Source: Enterococcus casseliflavus NBRC 100478 (GTDB lineage Bacteria; Bacillota; Bacilli; Lactobacillales; Enterococcaceae). From it: a stretch of 64,000 bases of DNA. The stretch lies in assembly GCF_001544095.1 (NCBI RefSeq), contig NZ_BCPT01000012.1:1-64000 (forward strand). The letters run 5' to 3'. The notes below the pieces were generated by a model. That model saw nothing but the letters and a program-made list of their open reading frames with translations. It made no database searches and had not been told where the DNA came from. The position numbers and the translations under genes are program-made. How positions within the stretch are numbered: the first letter of the stretch is position 1; each line of letters begins with the position of its first letter. Positions 38,997-47,772 of this stretch are shown one piece after another.

Positions 38997-41120
38997 TTGA
39001 AAAAAAATAAAGTATCCACCTTTGTGAATACAAGAATGGGCTTTTTTTTCCTATTAGCCCTATTATTTTGGCTAAAAAATATCTTTGCCTATATGGTGGA
39101 CTTCCACCTAGGTATTGAAAGCAGCATTCAGTACTTCATCTTATTCATCAATCCGATCGCAACGACTTTGTTGTTGCTGTCGATCGCATTGTACGTAAGA
39201 AGAACCAAAGCAGCTTATATCACGATGCTTGTGATCTATTTCTTGATGACTCTGCTGTTGTTCTCTAATGTTTCGTACTATCGAGAATTCACTGACTTTA
39301 TCACCATCAACACGATGCTCGGTGTAGGAAAAGTAGCAAGTGGTCTAGGAGAAAGCGCAATTCGCTTGTTCCGTCCCTACGATGTGTTGTACTTCATTGA
39401 CTTTATCGTGCTGATTGCAGCCTTTTCAATGAAAAAAATCAAAATGGACACTCGTCCTGTGCGGGCACGGATGGCTTTTGCGATCTCAACCTTAGCTGTC
39501 ATGGTCTTTTCTGCCAATCTTTTCTTAGCAGAAGCGGATCGTCCTGAACTGCTTACTCGAACGTTTTCTCGTGACTATTTAGTGAAATACCTTGGGATCA
39601 ACGCCTTTACGGTTTATGATGGGGTACAAACTTATCAAGCTTCGCAAGTACGTGCCGAAGCGAGTCCCAACGACATGAACGAAGTAGAGAGCTATGTTAA
39701 AGAACATTACGCAGAACCAAATGATGATCTGTTCGGTATCGCAAAAGGCAAGAATGTCATTTATATTCACTTAGAAAGTGTTCAGCAATTCTTGATCGAT
39801 TATAAATTGAAAGATGAAGATGGCGTGGAACATGAAGTCATGCCGTTTATCAATAGTTTATACCATAGCGATAGTACCTTTAGTTTTGATAATTTCTTCC
39901 ACCAAGTAAAAGCTGGGAAGACCAGTGATGCCGAAACATTATTCGAAAATTCCCTGTTTGGATTGAATCAAGGAGCGTTATTCACTCAACTGGGTGGGAA
40001 AAATACCTTTGAGGCAGCTCCAGATATTTTAGGTCAAACGCAAGGCTATACCAGTGCGGTTTTCCACGGAAATACCGGTACCTTCTGGAACCGAAATGAA
40101 ACCTACAAACGGTTTGGCTATGATTATTTCTTCGACGCATCTTATTATGATGTCAATGATGAAAATTCATTCCAATACGGCCTACATGACAAACCATTCT
40201 TTGAACAATCCGTACAATACTTAGAACGTCTGCAACAACCGTTCTATTCAAAATTCATTGCGGTTTCTAACCACTACCCATATTCTGAATTTACCAATGA
40301 AGAAGGCGGCTTCCCGCTAGCGAACACTTCTGATCAAACGATCAATGGCTATTTCGCAACCGCGAATTATTTGGATAAAGCCGTGGAAGAGTTCTTCAAT
40401 TACTTGAAAGAAAGTGGCTTATACGAAAATTCAGTCATCGTTTTATATGGTGACCATTACGGAATTTCCAATTCTCGTAACCGTAACTTAGCAGAATTGC
40501 TTGGAAAAACAAGTTCTACATGGACAAACTTTGACAATGCCTCGTTACAACGTGTGCCTTATATGATTCATATTCCAGGACAATCAAACGGCGGCATCAA
40601 TCATACGTATGGTGGCCAAGTCGATGCCTTGCCAACCCTATTGCACTTACTGGGTGTGGATACATCAAACTATATCCAATTAGGACAAGATTTATTCTCT
40701 GATCAAAACGAACAACTGGTTGCTTTCCGCGATGGCGACTTTGTGACACCAGACTACACCTACTACAGCAGTACATTGTATGACAATCGTACCGGCATGC
40801 CGATCAACGATCCATCCGATGAATTGCAAGCCAAAGTCGATGAATGGAAAGCCAAAGTCGACAAGCAGCTTTCGGTTTCTGATCAGATCAATAATGGTGA
40901 CCTTTTACGATTCTACGCGAAAAGCGGTCTAGAAGAAGTTGATCCTTCGACCTATAACTACAAAGACGCCCTTCAGCAAATGATGGACATTGAAAAGAAT
41001 CTAGGCAGTGATTCAACTAGTGCCTTTTCTCAAAATGGCAATCAATCGACCGTCGATCTGTATCAAACAAAAACCTTCCAAGAATACCAGCAGATGACGG
41101 AACAAGATAGCGGAGAATAA
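38997..41120 (+). CDS. ltaS: Lipoteichoic acid synthase, LtaS type
   Basis: Polymerises glycerophosphate from phosphatidylglycerol into lipoteichoic acid outside the membrane. The 707-residue protein has five N-terminal helices (within about 15-180) and an extracellular sulfatase-fold domain with the metal ligand Glu in YIHLESVQQF (about 257), the nucleophile Thr in KAGKTSDAETLF (about 308), the acidic metal site in LYGDHYG (about 483) and a following His segment. The start is TTG with GAGAGGA upstream. Longer than S. aureus LtaS by a polar C-terminal tail. Enterococci may carry two copies; only this one is here. Confidence 0.95.
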   Translation: MKKNKVSTFVNTRMGFFFLLALLFWLKNIFAYMVDFHLGIESSIQYFILFINPIATTLLLLSIALYVRRTKAAYITMLVIYFLMTLLLFSNVSYYREFTDFITINTMLGVGKVASGLGESAIRLFRPYDVLYFIDFIVLIAAFSMKKIKMDTRPVRARMAFAISTLAVMVFSANLFLAEADRPELLTRTFSRDYLVKYLGINAFTVYDGVQTYQASQVRAEASPNDMNEVESYVKEHYAEPNDDLFGIAKGKNVIYIHLESVQQFLIDYKLKDEDGVEHEVMPFINSLYHSDSTFSFDNFFHQVKAGKTSDAETLFENSLFGLNQGALFTQLGGKNTFEAAPDILGQTQGYTSAVFHGNTGTFWNRNETYKRFGYDYFFDASYYDVNDENSFQYGLHDKPFFEQSVQYLERLQQPFYSKFIAVSNHYPYSEFTNEEGGFPLANTSDQTINGYFATANYLDKAVEEFFNYLKESGLYENSVIVLYGDHYGISNSRNRNLAELLGKTSSTWTNFDNASLQRVPYMIHIPGQSNGGINHTYGGQVDALPTLLHLLGVDTSNYIQLGQDLFSDQNEQLVAFRDGDFVTPDYTYYSSTLYDNRTGMPINDPSDELQAKVDEWKAKVDKQLSVSDQINNGDLLRFYAKSGLEEVDPSTYNYKDALQQMMDIEKNLGSDSTSAFSQNGNQSTVDLYQTKTFQEYQQMTEQDSGE

Positions 41121-41132
41121 CCTATAAGTACT

Positions 41133-41176
41133 ACAAGATCGATCCAGCAAGGCGGATGCTTTGCTGGATTTTTTTC
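41133..41176 (+). terminator. ltaS terminator
   Basis: ATCCAGCAA and TTGCTGGAT arms followed by a T-run. Confidence 0.85.
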
Positions 41177-41301
41177 GGCTGTTTTGTTCGTAAAAACCCG
41201 ATTTTTTTTATTGCTTTTTTAGCTTCGATATTTTACTACAAGAACTTCATACTTTATTCAAACTCCCCTTTTATACTATGAAATAGGATGAGGTGAACTA
41301 G

Positions 41302-42039
41302 ATGAAAACTATACATTTTGCGATTGCCAGCATATTTTATCATAAAAAAGCCATGGTCCTTTATACGCTTGTATCCTTCTTTGCCGTGATTGGCTTGATC
41401 GTGACCTTCGCTTTGATCTACTCAATGGATCAAGTAATCGCTCAAACCAGAGATCTCTTAACAACAGAAGATTTGCAAACGAAAGTAGCGGAAGAGATCC
41501 AACCAGTCACGACGATCTATCATCAACTGTTCTATTTGATTTTTAGTGCCTTTACACTGGTCTTTATCGGCTTTCAAGTTTATTACCAATTATCGAAACG
41601 CTCAGAATACACTGCCTGGTTAGCAAGCGGTGCCACCACCAGACAATGGGTGGCGATGCAGTTGCTTGAAATGCTCTTGCCGCTTTTAGCAGCTGCCGTG
41701 ATCGCCTTTGTGTTATTGCTGCTCTTCCAGCCTTATTTCCAGCGAGAATTGCTTAGCGGGCATATCATCGCTCTTGATCGTGAGCGTGCTTCGGATCACT
41801 TTTGGGAGGCTGTTCAAAGTCTTCCCGGTCAAGAATTCGCCATTACGATCCCGCAAAACAGTCAAATTATGGTCCAAAATGTTGACTTGAACAGCACCAC
41901 TTGGCTGGCTATTTTATTTGAAAGTACGCGCCACACACTTATCGTATTGCTTGCCGCGGTTACCAGCTTTACTGGTCTGATTGCTAGCGGACATAGTCTG
42001 TATTGGAGGAAAAAACAATGGAAAAACCAACTCAGCTAA
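41302..42039 (+). CDS. FtsX-like permease subunit
   Basis: The 245-residue protein has FtsX/MacB-type topology: TM1 (about 17-41), a short outside loop, TM2 (about 74-94), TM3 (about 108-140), a 60-residue outside loop (about 145-200) and TM4 (about 205-228). The cytoplasmic segment WLASGATTRQWVAMQLLE between TM2 and TM3 matches the FtsX coupling region. Its start follows GAGGTGA. The next gene overlaps by 22 nt and encodes an ATPase-like protein without a Walker A loop. The permease lies convergent to an SdpI-like/two-component operon, suggesting a peptide-sensing or resistance role. Substrate unknown. Confidence 0.75.
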   Translation: MKTIHFAIASIFYHKKAMVLYTLVSFFAVIGLIVTFALIYSMDQVIAQTRDLLTTEDLQTKVAEEIQPVTTIYHQLFYLIFSAFTLVFIGFQVYYQLSKRSEYTAWLASGATTRQWVAMQLLEMLLPLLAAAVIAFVLLLLFQPYFQRELLSGHIIALDRERASDHFWEAVQSLPGQEFAITIPQNSQIMVQNVDLNSTTWLAILFESTRHTLIVLLAAVTSFTGLIASGHSLYWRKKQWKNQLS

Positions 42040-42491
42040 CGAAATCAATTGGTTTCTTTTATGTTGCGAAAGACAATGAAACAAAAACATCTGAATTAAG
42101 TTTGCTGCTTTCACAAAAAAAAGCAATCTTGATTCGCGCACAGTGGCCCTCCGTCCCCTTTTTATCGGTCATGGACAATGTATCTCTTGCAAATAAAAAG
42201 GGGGGCGATTTAGAGGATGTGCTGCCTTATGTACAGCTTCCCTTATCGGCTTTGAAAAAAGATCGAACAGAGTTAACACCCTTTGAGGAGCTCAAAATTC
42301 AACTGCTCTTAGCTTTGCTTTCAGAAAGACAAACCCTTTTAATCGAAAATGTCTTGAGCACATTAACAACGAAAGAGGTTCAAACCCTGTTGCCCTTGTG
42401 TCAAGAAATCGCCGAACAATTTGCTGTTGCCATCTATTTGATTCATGAAGACGAATGCTTTGCCCATACCCCTTATACTACTTATCTATAG
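42018..42491 (+). CDS. ABC-ATPase-like protein lacking Walker A
   Basis: The 157-residue product aligns only with the second half of an ABC ATPase: Q-loop-like AQWPSVPFLSVMDNVSLA (about 41-58), signature-like LTPFEELKIQLLLALLSE (about 86-103), Walker-B-like QTLLIEN (105-111) and H-loop-like YLIHEDE (140-146). No GxxGxGKS phosphate loop exists, and the signature lacks SGG. The ATG at 42018 follows TTGGAGGA and overlaps the permease end, so it is intact and coupled rather than a random fragment. It is probably a non-hydrolysing partner of the FtsX-like protein or a decaying ATPase. I infer the relationship from motif spacing. Confidence 0.7.
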   Translation: MEKPTQLTKSIGFFYVAKDNETKTSELSLLLSQKKAILIRAQWPSVPFLSVMDNVSLANKKGGDLEDVLPYVQLPLSALKKDRTELTPFEELKIQLLLALLSERQTLLIENVLSTLTTKEVQTLLPLCQEIAEQFAVAIYLIHEDECFAHTPYTTYL

Positions 42492-42499
42492 TTTACATA

Positions 42500-42552
42500 G
42501 CCCCCAAACAAGAAGGCTTGCTTGCAAAAGCAGGTCTTTTTGTTTGGGCTGC
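42500..42552. terminator. Bidirectional terminator
   Basis: AGCCCCCAAACAA and TTGTTTGGGCT arms enclosing a second TTGCTT/AAGCAGG helix, between the permease pair and the convergent kinase gene. Confidence 0.7.
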
Positions 42553-42608
42553 TGCCACTGAACCGCAAAAAAAATCGACCGGCTAAGCGAATTGCTGCCG
42601 GTCGATTG

Positions 42609-44069
42609 CTATTCTTCATTTAAGTCGATATCAGGAAAAGAGATTTTAAACGTCGTGCCCTTGCCAAGTTCACTTTCTACACTGATCTTTCCTTTGTGCA
42701 GGCGTACGAGCTGTTCAACAATCGATAGGCCCAAACCTGATTCACCAAATTGACGGTTTTTACGGGAAGGATCGACTTTGTAGTAACGATCCCAAATATT
42801 CTTGACTTGTTCTTCAGACATGCCGATTCCCGTATCACTGATCTCAATGATCGTTTCCAAGTAGCCTTTTTCGATTCGAACCCGAATTTCTCCATCTTCC
42901 GTAAACTGGATCGCATTTTGTAAAATATTGACCATGATTTGGACGAAACGATCGTAGTCGGCATAGACGTCAATTGGCTCTGTTGTTTCTAAAATCAACA
43001 CATCTTTGGCGATTTCTGCCTTGCTCTCAAGTTGCGTCAGCAGATTTTTGATGGTTTGCGTTGCATCGAATTTTTTGATGACCATCGAGATTTGATTGGT
43101 TCGGATTTTCTCGTAGTCAAGGTTTTCGTTGACTAACCGAATCAAGCGATTGGTTTCATTTTTCATCAAGCGGATCGCATTGTCCTTTTGATTTTCAGGA
43201 ATCGCGTTGTACTCTAACCCTTCCAATAAGCCATTGATGGTCGTCAAAGGCGTGCGCATCTCATGAGAAGCGTCTGCCATAAATTGCCGACGACGTTCTT
43301 CTTGTCGTTCAATTTCCTCTTGCGACTCTTTTAAGGATTTCGTCATTAAATTAAAATCTTCGGCTAACTCATCAAATTCATCCCGATTATGCACTGGCAA
43401 GAAGATATCAAAATTGCCATTGGTGATCTCCTTGGTTGCTCGTTTCATGCGATTGATCCGCCTTACTTGGAACGTAGCAAATAGGTAACTGATCAATAAG
43501 GAAACGACGATCGAGATCAAACATACTTTAAACAAGTTTTGGTTAAAAGCACTGACAAGATTCAAGATGCTGCTTGCCGATTGTGAAACCACCATCACCC
43601 CGTAAAAATCCGTTCGATTGACAGAAAAAGGAATCAAAACATAGGAAGTCAGTTCTTTTTCCCCATATAGATTCGTGGGTGATGTCAATTGCAGACGCGC
43701 CCCGTTTTCTAAGGATTGCCAGTCTTTTTCAGAAATTGGAAAATCCACCGCACGAGTCGTATCTAATGGATAAATAATGTCATCGGGGCTTTTAAAGAAA
43801 GCAAAAGAAATGTCTTGGTTGCTCAAAATATTTTCAGCCAAATGCAGAGAATATTGCAGATAGCCATCTCGCGTCATATTTTGCTGCAAATATTCTGAAT
43901 CGCTGATTTGCGAAATCGTCGCGACCGACGAAGCATACCCCATTAACTGCTCATAATTTCGTTCTTGTAATGTTTGGCGCGTCATTTGTGTAAACGCAAT
44001 ACCAATCGTCATCAAAATCACGAAGATCACAACAAAAAACGCAATCAGCTGTTGATACAAGTAGCGCAT
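42609..44069 (-). CDS. Sensor histidine kinase of the SdpI-like operon
   Basis: The 486-residue kinase has TM1 (about 8-28), an extracellular sensor of about 145 residues, TM2 (about 178-200), HAMP, a HisKA box DASHEMRTPLTTI (His about 268), and HATPase motifs NILQNAIQF, DTGIGMS and GESGLGLSI. It overlaps its response regulator by one nucleotide. The long extracellular domain suggests a direct external signal rather than the intramembrane sensing of BceS-type kinases. It faces the FtsX-like permease pair across a shared terminator. Confidence 0.93.
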   Translation of the reverse strand: MRYLYQQLIAFFVVIFVILMTIGIAFTQMTRQTLQERNYEQLMGYASSVATISQISDSEYLQQNMTRDGYLQYSLHLAENILSNQDISFAFFKSPDDIIYPLDTTRAVDFPISEKDWQSLENGARLQLTSPTNLYGEKELTSYVLIPFSVNRTDFYGVMVVSQSASSILNLVSAFNQNLFKVCLISIVVSLLISYLFATFQVRRINRMKRATKEITNGNFDIFLPVHNRDEFDELAEDFNLMTKSLKESQEEIERQEERRRQFMADASHEMRTPLTTINGLLEGLEYNAIPENQKDNAIRLMKNETNRLIRLVNENLDYEKIRTNQISMVIKKFDATQTIKNLLTQLESKAEIAKDVLILETTEPIDVYADYDRFVQIMVNILQNAIQFTEDGEIRVRIEKGYLETIIEISDTGIGMSEEQVKNIWDRYYKVDPSRKNRQFGESGLGLSIVEQLVRLHKGKISVESELGKGTTFKISFPDIDLNEE

Positions 44070-44782
44070 TAAGCAGCACCTGCATCGTCAAATTTATACC
44101 CCACACCCCAGACGGTTTGAATGATCTGAGGTCCCACTTTTTCTATTTTTTGTCTTAGTTTTTTGATATGCGCATCAACCGTCCGTTCGTCACCAAAATA
44201 TTGGTAATCCCAAACTAGTTCTAACAATTGCTCTCGTGAAAAGACTTGCCGCGGTTTTTTCGCTAACGTATAAAGCAAATCAAATTCCTTCGGCGTCAAC
44301 CCATCGATGGGTTTGCCATTTAAATAGGCTTCCCGTGTTTTTGTGTTCATTTTGAAATGATCGGTCACAACATCAAAAGTTGCATCGGAAGCTTCAGGCG
44401 TTGTTTTTTCAACCAACTCACTGCGGCGGTGTAAGGCTTTGATCCGCGCGATCAAGGTCAGTGGACTAAAAGGTTTCGTCACATAGTCATCTGCCCCCAT
44501 CTCCAACCCGATGACTTGATCGCTTTCTGAATCACGGGCCGTCAACATAATAATAGGTACTGTACTGGAGATTTTGCGAATTTCGCGCGCCACCATCATG
44601 CCATCCATGGAAGGAAGGTTCAAGTCAAGGGTGATCATGTCCCATTTGTCTGGTTCAGCAGCAAAGGCTTCCAGTCCTTCTTTGCCGTCGTACTTAAAAG
44701 CCGCTTCCCATCCTTCATTCAAGAAAAACATTTGCATCATTTCAGAAACAGATTCGTTGTCTTCAATCATTAATATATTCAT
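44069..44782 (-). CDS. OmpR-family response regulator
   Basis: A 237-residue receiver plus winged-helix protein. The receiver has IEDNES, phospho-acceptor Asp in ITLDLNLPSMDG, LTARDSESD and TKPFSP; the DNA-binding domain has LTPKEFDLLYTLAKKPRQVFSR and WGVGYKF. The frame opens at 44809, but ATG 44782 follows GAGGTGAAGAAA and begins MNILMIEDN, the usual start. It overlaps the SdpI-like gene upstream by 20 nt and the kinase downstream by 1 nt. Confidence 0.93.
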   Translation of the reverse strand: MNILMIEDNESVSEMMQMFFLNEGWEAAFKYDGKEGLEAFAAEPDKWDMITLDLNLPSMDGMMVAREIRKISSTVPIIMLTARDSESDQVIGLEMGADDYVTKPFSPLTLIARIKALHRRSELVEKTTPEASDATFDVVTDHFKMNTKTREAYLNGKPIDGLTPKEFDLLYTLAKKPRQVFSREQLLELVWDYQYFGDERTVDAHIKKLRQKIEKVGPQIIQTVWGVGYKFDDAGAA

Positions 44783-45113
44783 TTTCTTCACCTCTATGTT
44801 CTTTATCAAATCGTTGCAGATTCTCTTCGATCAGGCCAAAGATCGGCACGATGAACCAAGGGATCGCGATCATTTCAACTAGGAAAAAATTGGTCCATTC
44901 TTGCCATTTCAAGACAAACCCAATGACCGCCATGATTCCGCCAAAAAGCAGAAAATAACGGGCGCATAGTTTCTGAGCATGCCGCCAGTTGCGTTCATTT
45001 TGTTTTGCTAAATAGGAACGGTAGCCATAAATAAGGTTCATTTTTTTTGATGGAAAAAGAAAAAAAGTGAGACCAATCAAGAAAAAAATGATGCCAATTA
45101 CTAAAAAAATCAT
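44763..45113 (-). CDS. SdpI/YhfL-family small membrane protein
   Basis: A 116-residue protein with about three membrane helices (about 3-20, 52-70, 76-98) and the SdpI-family sequence NLIYGYRSYLAKQNERNWRHAQK between helices 1 and 2. Bacillus SdpI gives immunity to the toxin SdpC and also signals by sequestering a regulator at the membrane. Here it heads the operon that continues into the response regulator (20-nt overlap) and kinase. ATG 45113 follows GGAG by 7 nt. An immunity or signal-transduction role is inferred. Confidence 0.8.
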   Translation of the reverse strand: MIFLVIGIIFFLIGLTFFLFPSKKMNLIYGYRSYLAKQNERNWRHAQKLCARYFLLFGGIMAVIGFVLKWQEWTNFFLVEMIAIPWFIVPIFGLIEENLQRFDKEHRGEENEYIND

Positions 45114-45258
45114 CGTTTCACTCCATTCTTCCTATAGTATACTCGAATTTCTTTCTTCTACCAACAACTTCACCGATTATTCATAAAGGTTTGCCTTTTT
45201 TTCAATCTTTGATAAGATTGTGAGTGGACTATGACTATAAACCTTAGGAGTAAGATAC

Positions 45259-46029
45259 ATGACCTATAAAGCATTAACTTTTTTTGATCTTGACGGTACG
45301 CTTTTAGATGAACACTCGCAAATCACATCCGAAATCGCTGAAGCGATGGCGATGTTGCGAAAAAACCAAGTACTGCCGATCATTGCAACAGGAAGAACCG
45401 AACCTGAAGTTACCGCCATTCGTGAAGCAGCTGGGATCACCTCGAACATCGTCATGAACGGCGCCTTTATCCGTATTGACGGCAAAGAAGTTTTTTCCGA
45501 TACCCTTGAACCTGAACTTTGCGCACGGATGTTCCAAGCAGTCAAAGACAATGGTGATGAACTGTGCTATTACAATGAGAAAGGCTATTGGGCGACTGGA
45601 CATACCGAGGAAATGATTGGTGCGTACAACTATGTCCGCAGCCCTTTACCAGAAATCGATCCTCTGCATTATGAAACAGATCGGACCAATATGTTGTTGG
45701 TTTTAGGTGTCGGCAACGATGCTTATTATCATGAGCGTTTTCCAGAATTAACTTTTTATCGTAATACCCCCTTTTCCATCGATGTCGTAAAATCTGGCAC
45801 CTCTAAAGGGACGGGCGTAAAAACCTTGGTAGAATTGTTGGGTCTAGAAGATGTACCTACCTTCGGCTTTGGTGACGGCAGCAACGACTTCGCTCTTTTA
45901 GAAGCCTGCGACCACAAAATTGCAATGGGAAATGGAATTCAAGAGTTGAAAGAGTTGGCAGACTTCGTGACCCTGAAAAATACCGAAGGCGGGATCGTGC
46001 ACGCCCTGAAACACTTTGACTTAATCTGA
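45259..46029 (+). CDS. HAD-superfamily phosphatase, Cof/YidA type
   Basis: A 256-residue HAD IIB hydrolase with motif I FFDLDGTLLDEH, motif II IIATGRTEPE, a Lys in VVKSGTSKGTG and motif III/IV FGFGDGSNDFALLEAC. Probable sugar-phosphate phosphatase of broad range; no specific substrate can be assigned. The start follows TTAGGAGTAAG. It sits just upstream of ssrA in the same direction, with the ssrA promoter beginning right after its stop. Related to but distinct from 15034-15837. Confidence 0.92.
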   Translation: MTYKALTFFDLDGTLLDEHSQITSEIAEAMAMLRKNQVLPIIATGRTEPEVTAIREAAGITSNIVMNGAFIRIDGKEVFSDTLEPELCARMFQAVKDNGDELCYYNEKGYWATGHTEEMIGAYNYVRSPLPEIDPLHYETDRTNMLLVLGVGNDAYYHERFPELTFYRNTPFSIDVVKSGTSKGTGVKTLVELLGLEDVPTFGFGDGSNDFALLEACDHKIAMGNGIQELKELADFVTLKNTEGGIVHALKHFDLI

Positions 46030-46033
46030 TTCT

Positions 46034-46061
46034 TTGCATACAGGCAAAACTATGGTATACT
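46034..46061 (+). promoter_or_regulatory. ssrA promoter
   Basis: TTGCAT, 16-nt spacer, TATACT with TGG before the -10; the mature 5' end is about 30 nt further on. Confidence 0.75.
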
Positions 46062-46091
46062 AATGAATGGTAGCGATACCCCTTTTATCAA

Positions 46092-46452
46092 GGGGATGTT
46101 ACGGATTCGACAGGCATAGTTGAGCCTGAATTGCGCTTCGTAGGTTACGTCTACGTTAAAACGTTACAGTTAAATATAACTGCTAAAAACGAAAACTCTT
46201 ACGCTTTAGCTGCCTAAAAACAGTTAGCGTAGATCCTCTCGGCATCGCCCATGTGCTCGAGTAAGGGTCCTATTCTAAGTGGGATACGTTTTATCTTTCC
46301 GTCTGTAAGATAAAAAAGAGAGCATCAGACTAGCGATACAGACTGCCTGTCACTCGGCAAGCTGTAAAGCGAACCTTCAAATGAGTTGACTATGAGCGTA
46401 GATTTTTAGGTAGCAATATGTTTGGACGCGGGTTCGACTCCCGCCATCTCCA
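46092..46452 (+). ncRNA. ssrA: tmRNA
   Basis: Rescues stalled ribosomes by acting as tRNA-Ala and then mRNA. The 5' end GGGGATG pairs with CATCTCC at the 3' end as the acceptor stem; the T-arm GGGTTCGACTCCC is present and the G-U wobble pair for AlaRS is present in the stem. The tag frame (46182-46217) reads GCT AAA AAC GAA AAC TCT TAC GCT TTA GCT GCC TAA, giving AKNENSYALAA. CCA is not encoded. Length is about 361 nt. Confidence 0.97.
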
Positions 46453-46489
46453 TAAAGAAAAATCGATTAGATTTTCGTAGTTTTTCCTA

Positions 46490-46532
46490 AGTGTTCAAAG
46501 CCTTGATTTAAAGAGGTTTTGAACACTTTTTT
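46490..46532 (+). terminator. ssrA terminator
   Basis: AAGTGTTCAAA..CC and GG..TTTGAACACTT arms followed by a T-run. Confidence 0.85.
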
Positions 46533-46832
46533 GTATTTTCAGTTCCACAATGTTTTTCGTAGTTTTCTTGTTTGGTAGTCAAATGGTGGTTAATTATCAG
46601 CTTTAAACCGATGTGCTATTCCTCGCTTTTCTTAGATTGTATTTCTTATCCTACATTAATTGTTCAAGTGAAGTCAGATGCTTTTTTTAAGCAATCAATG
46701 CTCTTCAATGGCGTACCTTTTCACCAAATTGTATACGAATCTCTTTTTTGCGAGTTTTTCTTGGGCTGATTTTTTTACTCTATGTTTGATTTAAGGCTTT
46801 TTACTCCTTAGTATCTTTAGATACACTTTTTT
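46533..46832. other. Gene-free stretch behind ssrA
   Basis: AT-rich, no supported gene or repeat. No second copy of the ssrA 3' end is found in this window, so no current element is bounded here. Confidence 0.5.
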
Positions 46833-47018
46833 TCACTCCTGTTTTGCGTCCGCAACGGCTTTCTTTGCTTCTACAATAGTTATTTTCCCTGCCTCATCGC
46901 ATGAAATTTTTTGAAGATGTTTCTTATCATCAAAGCTTGATGTAAGTTTCATAATCTGCTTGATCATCAACAATCTATGATAGTTCGTTGCTGGCTTGAT
47001 CTGACTCTGCCTCAGCAA
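46833..47018 (-). pseudogene. Possible gene remnant, 61 codons
   Basis: An open frame with only a TTG start and no ribosome binding site, 12 nt after the stop of the 81-residue gene. The C-terminus DEAGKITIVEAKKAVADAKQE looks protein-like, but I recognise no family. It may be the tail of a decayed gene; low certainty. Confidence 0.25.
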
Positions 47019-47030
47019 AAAAAGTGCTAA

Positions 47031-47276
47031 TTAAAGTGTTTTCGATTTCTCTACAATTTCCTTTACTCGTTCACAAAAACTATCTGGATTCATTCCAGGT
47101 TCCATTTTCTCAGCCTCATCAGGAAGTAAATCATTCAGGTACAATGTAGCTTCTTTGTTTTCGGTATACATTTCCTCGTAGTGATCGACTAAATAATGTT
47201 CCAAATCTATGGAAAACATAAAAAAATTAATTTCTTCGGAAAGTCCTTTTTCAATAAAGTTGAAAAATTTATCCAT
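47031..47276 (-). CDS. Acidic 81-residue protein, possible immunity protein
   Basis: ATG 47276 follows AAGGAGGTGTGATAA, a very strong ribosome site. The 81-residue product is acidic, begins MDKFFNFIEKGLSEEINFFM and contains DHYEEMY, LLPDEAEKMEPGMNP and a helical C-terminus. Size, charge and position just after a toxin-like C-terminal fragment resemble immunity proteins of polymorphic (LXG/RHS-type) toxins. No domain name is assigned; the immunity role is an inference from context. Confidence 0.65.
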   Translation of the reverse strand: MDKFFNFIEKGLSEEINFFMFSIDLEHYLVDHYEEMYTENKEATLYLNDLLPDEAEKMEPGMNPDSFCERVKEIVEKSKTL

Positions 47277-47311
47277 TTATCACACCTCCTTGACTAAAGT
47301 TTATCAAAATA

Positions 47312-47419
47312 TTACAGAGCGTTCTTTACCTTCTCCTTGAATCTTGTAAGGTCTTCGTAAAATTTAGCATGTTCCTTCTTCTCTTTATGATCCTCAGTAT
47401 CAATTTTTCTTCCAATCAA
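47312..47419 (-). pseudogene. C-terminal remnant of a possible polymorphic toxin
   Basis: A start-less frame ends 35 nt before the 81-residue gene and encodes a protein-like tail including IGRKIDTEDHKEKKEHAKFY and EDLTRFKEKVKNAL. Upstream in another frame lies VDRGMEYKSL, compatible with a frameshift. His/Glu/Lys-rich helical tails like this end several LXG-type nuclease toxins. The main body of the gene is missing; only this scrap and the intact downstream gene remain. Confidence 0.4.
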
Positions 47420-47772
47420 ACAATTAGTGATTTATATTCCATTCCTCTGTCCACCATAATTTTATGTACAATAATAGTACTCAACCATTGATTTATGATT
47501 GAGTGCTATTTATCTTCTATTAACTCGATTGATTTCAAATCTGATTCAGCATAGATTGCGGATCCAATTGATATTTCTTCTTCTCCAGAAACAGAGGTAT
47601 ACCCATCAGTTTTAACCGCTTATTTTCTTCTGTATAGAATCTACCCTTCTGTTACGTCTCGCAGAAACGACACAATGCTTAGAATCATACGTGATCAAAT
47701 GATAATCGCCTTCCCTTCTTTCTTTTCTTATCCTTTGATATGATGATTGCATCAAACGAAGGACGTGATTAG
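47420..47772. other. Gene-free stretch with one hairpin
   Basis: GTACTCAACCA..GATTGAGTGC (about 47469-47508) could form a hairpin; otherwise no supported gene. A 60-codon minus-strand frame at 47612-47794 lacks translation signals. Confidence 0.4.
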
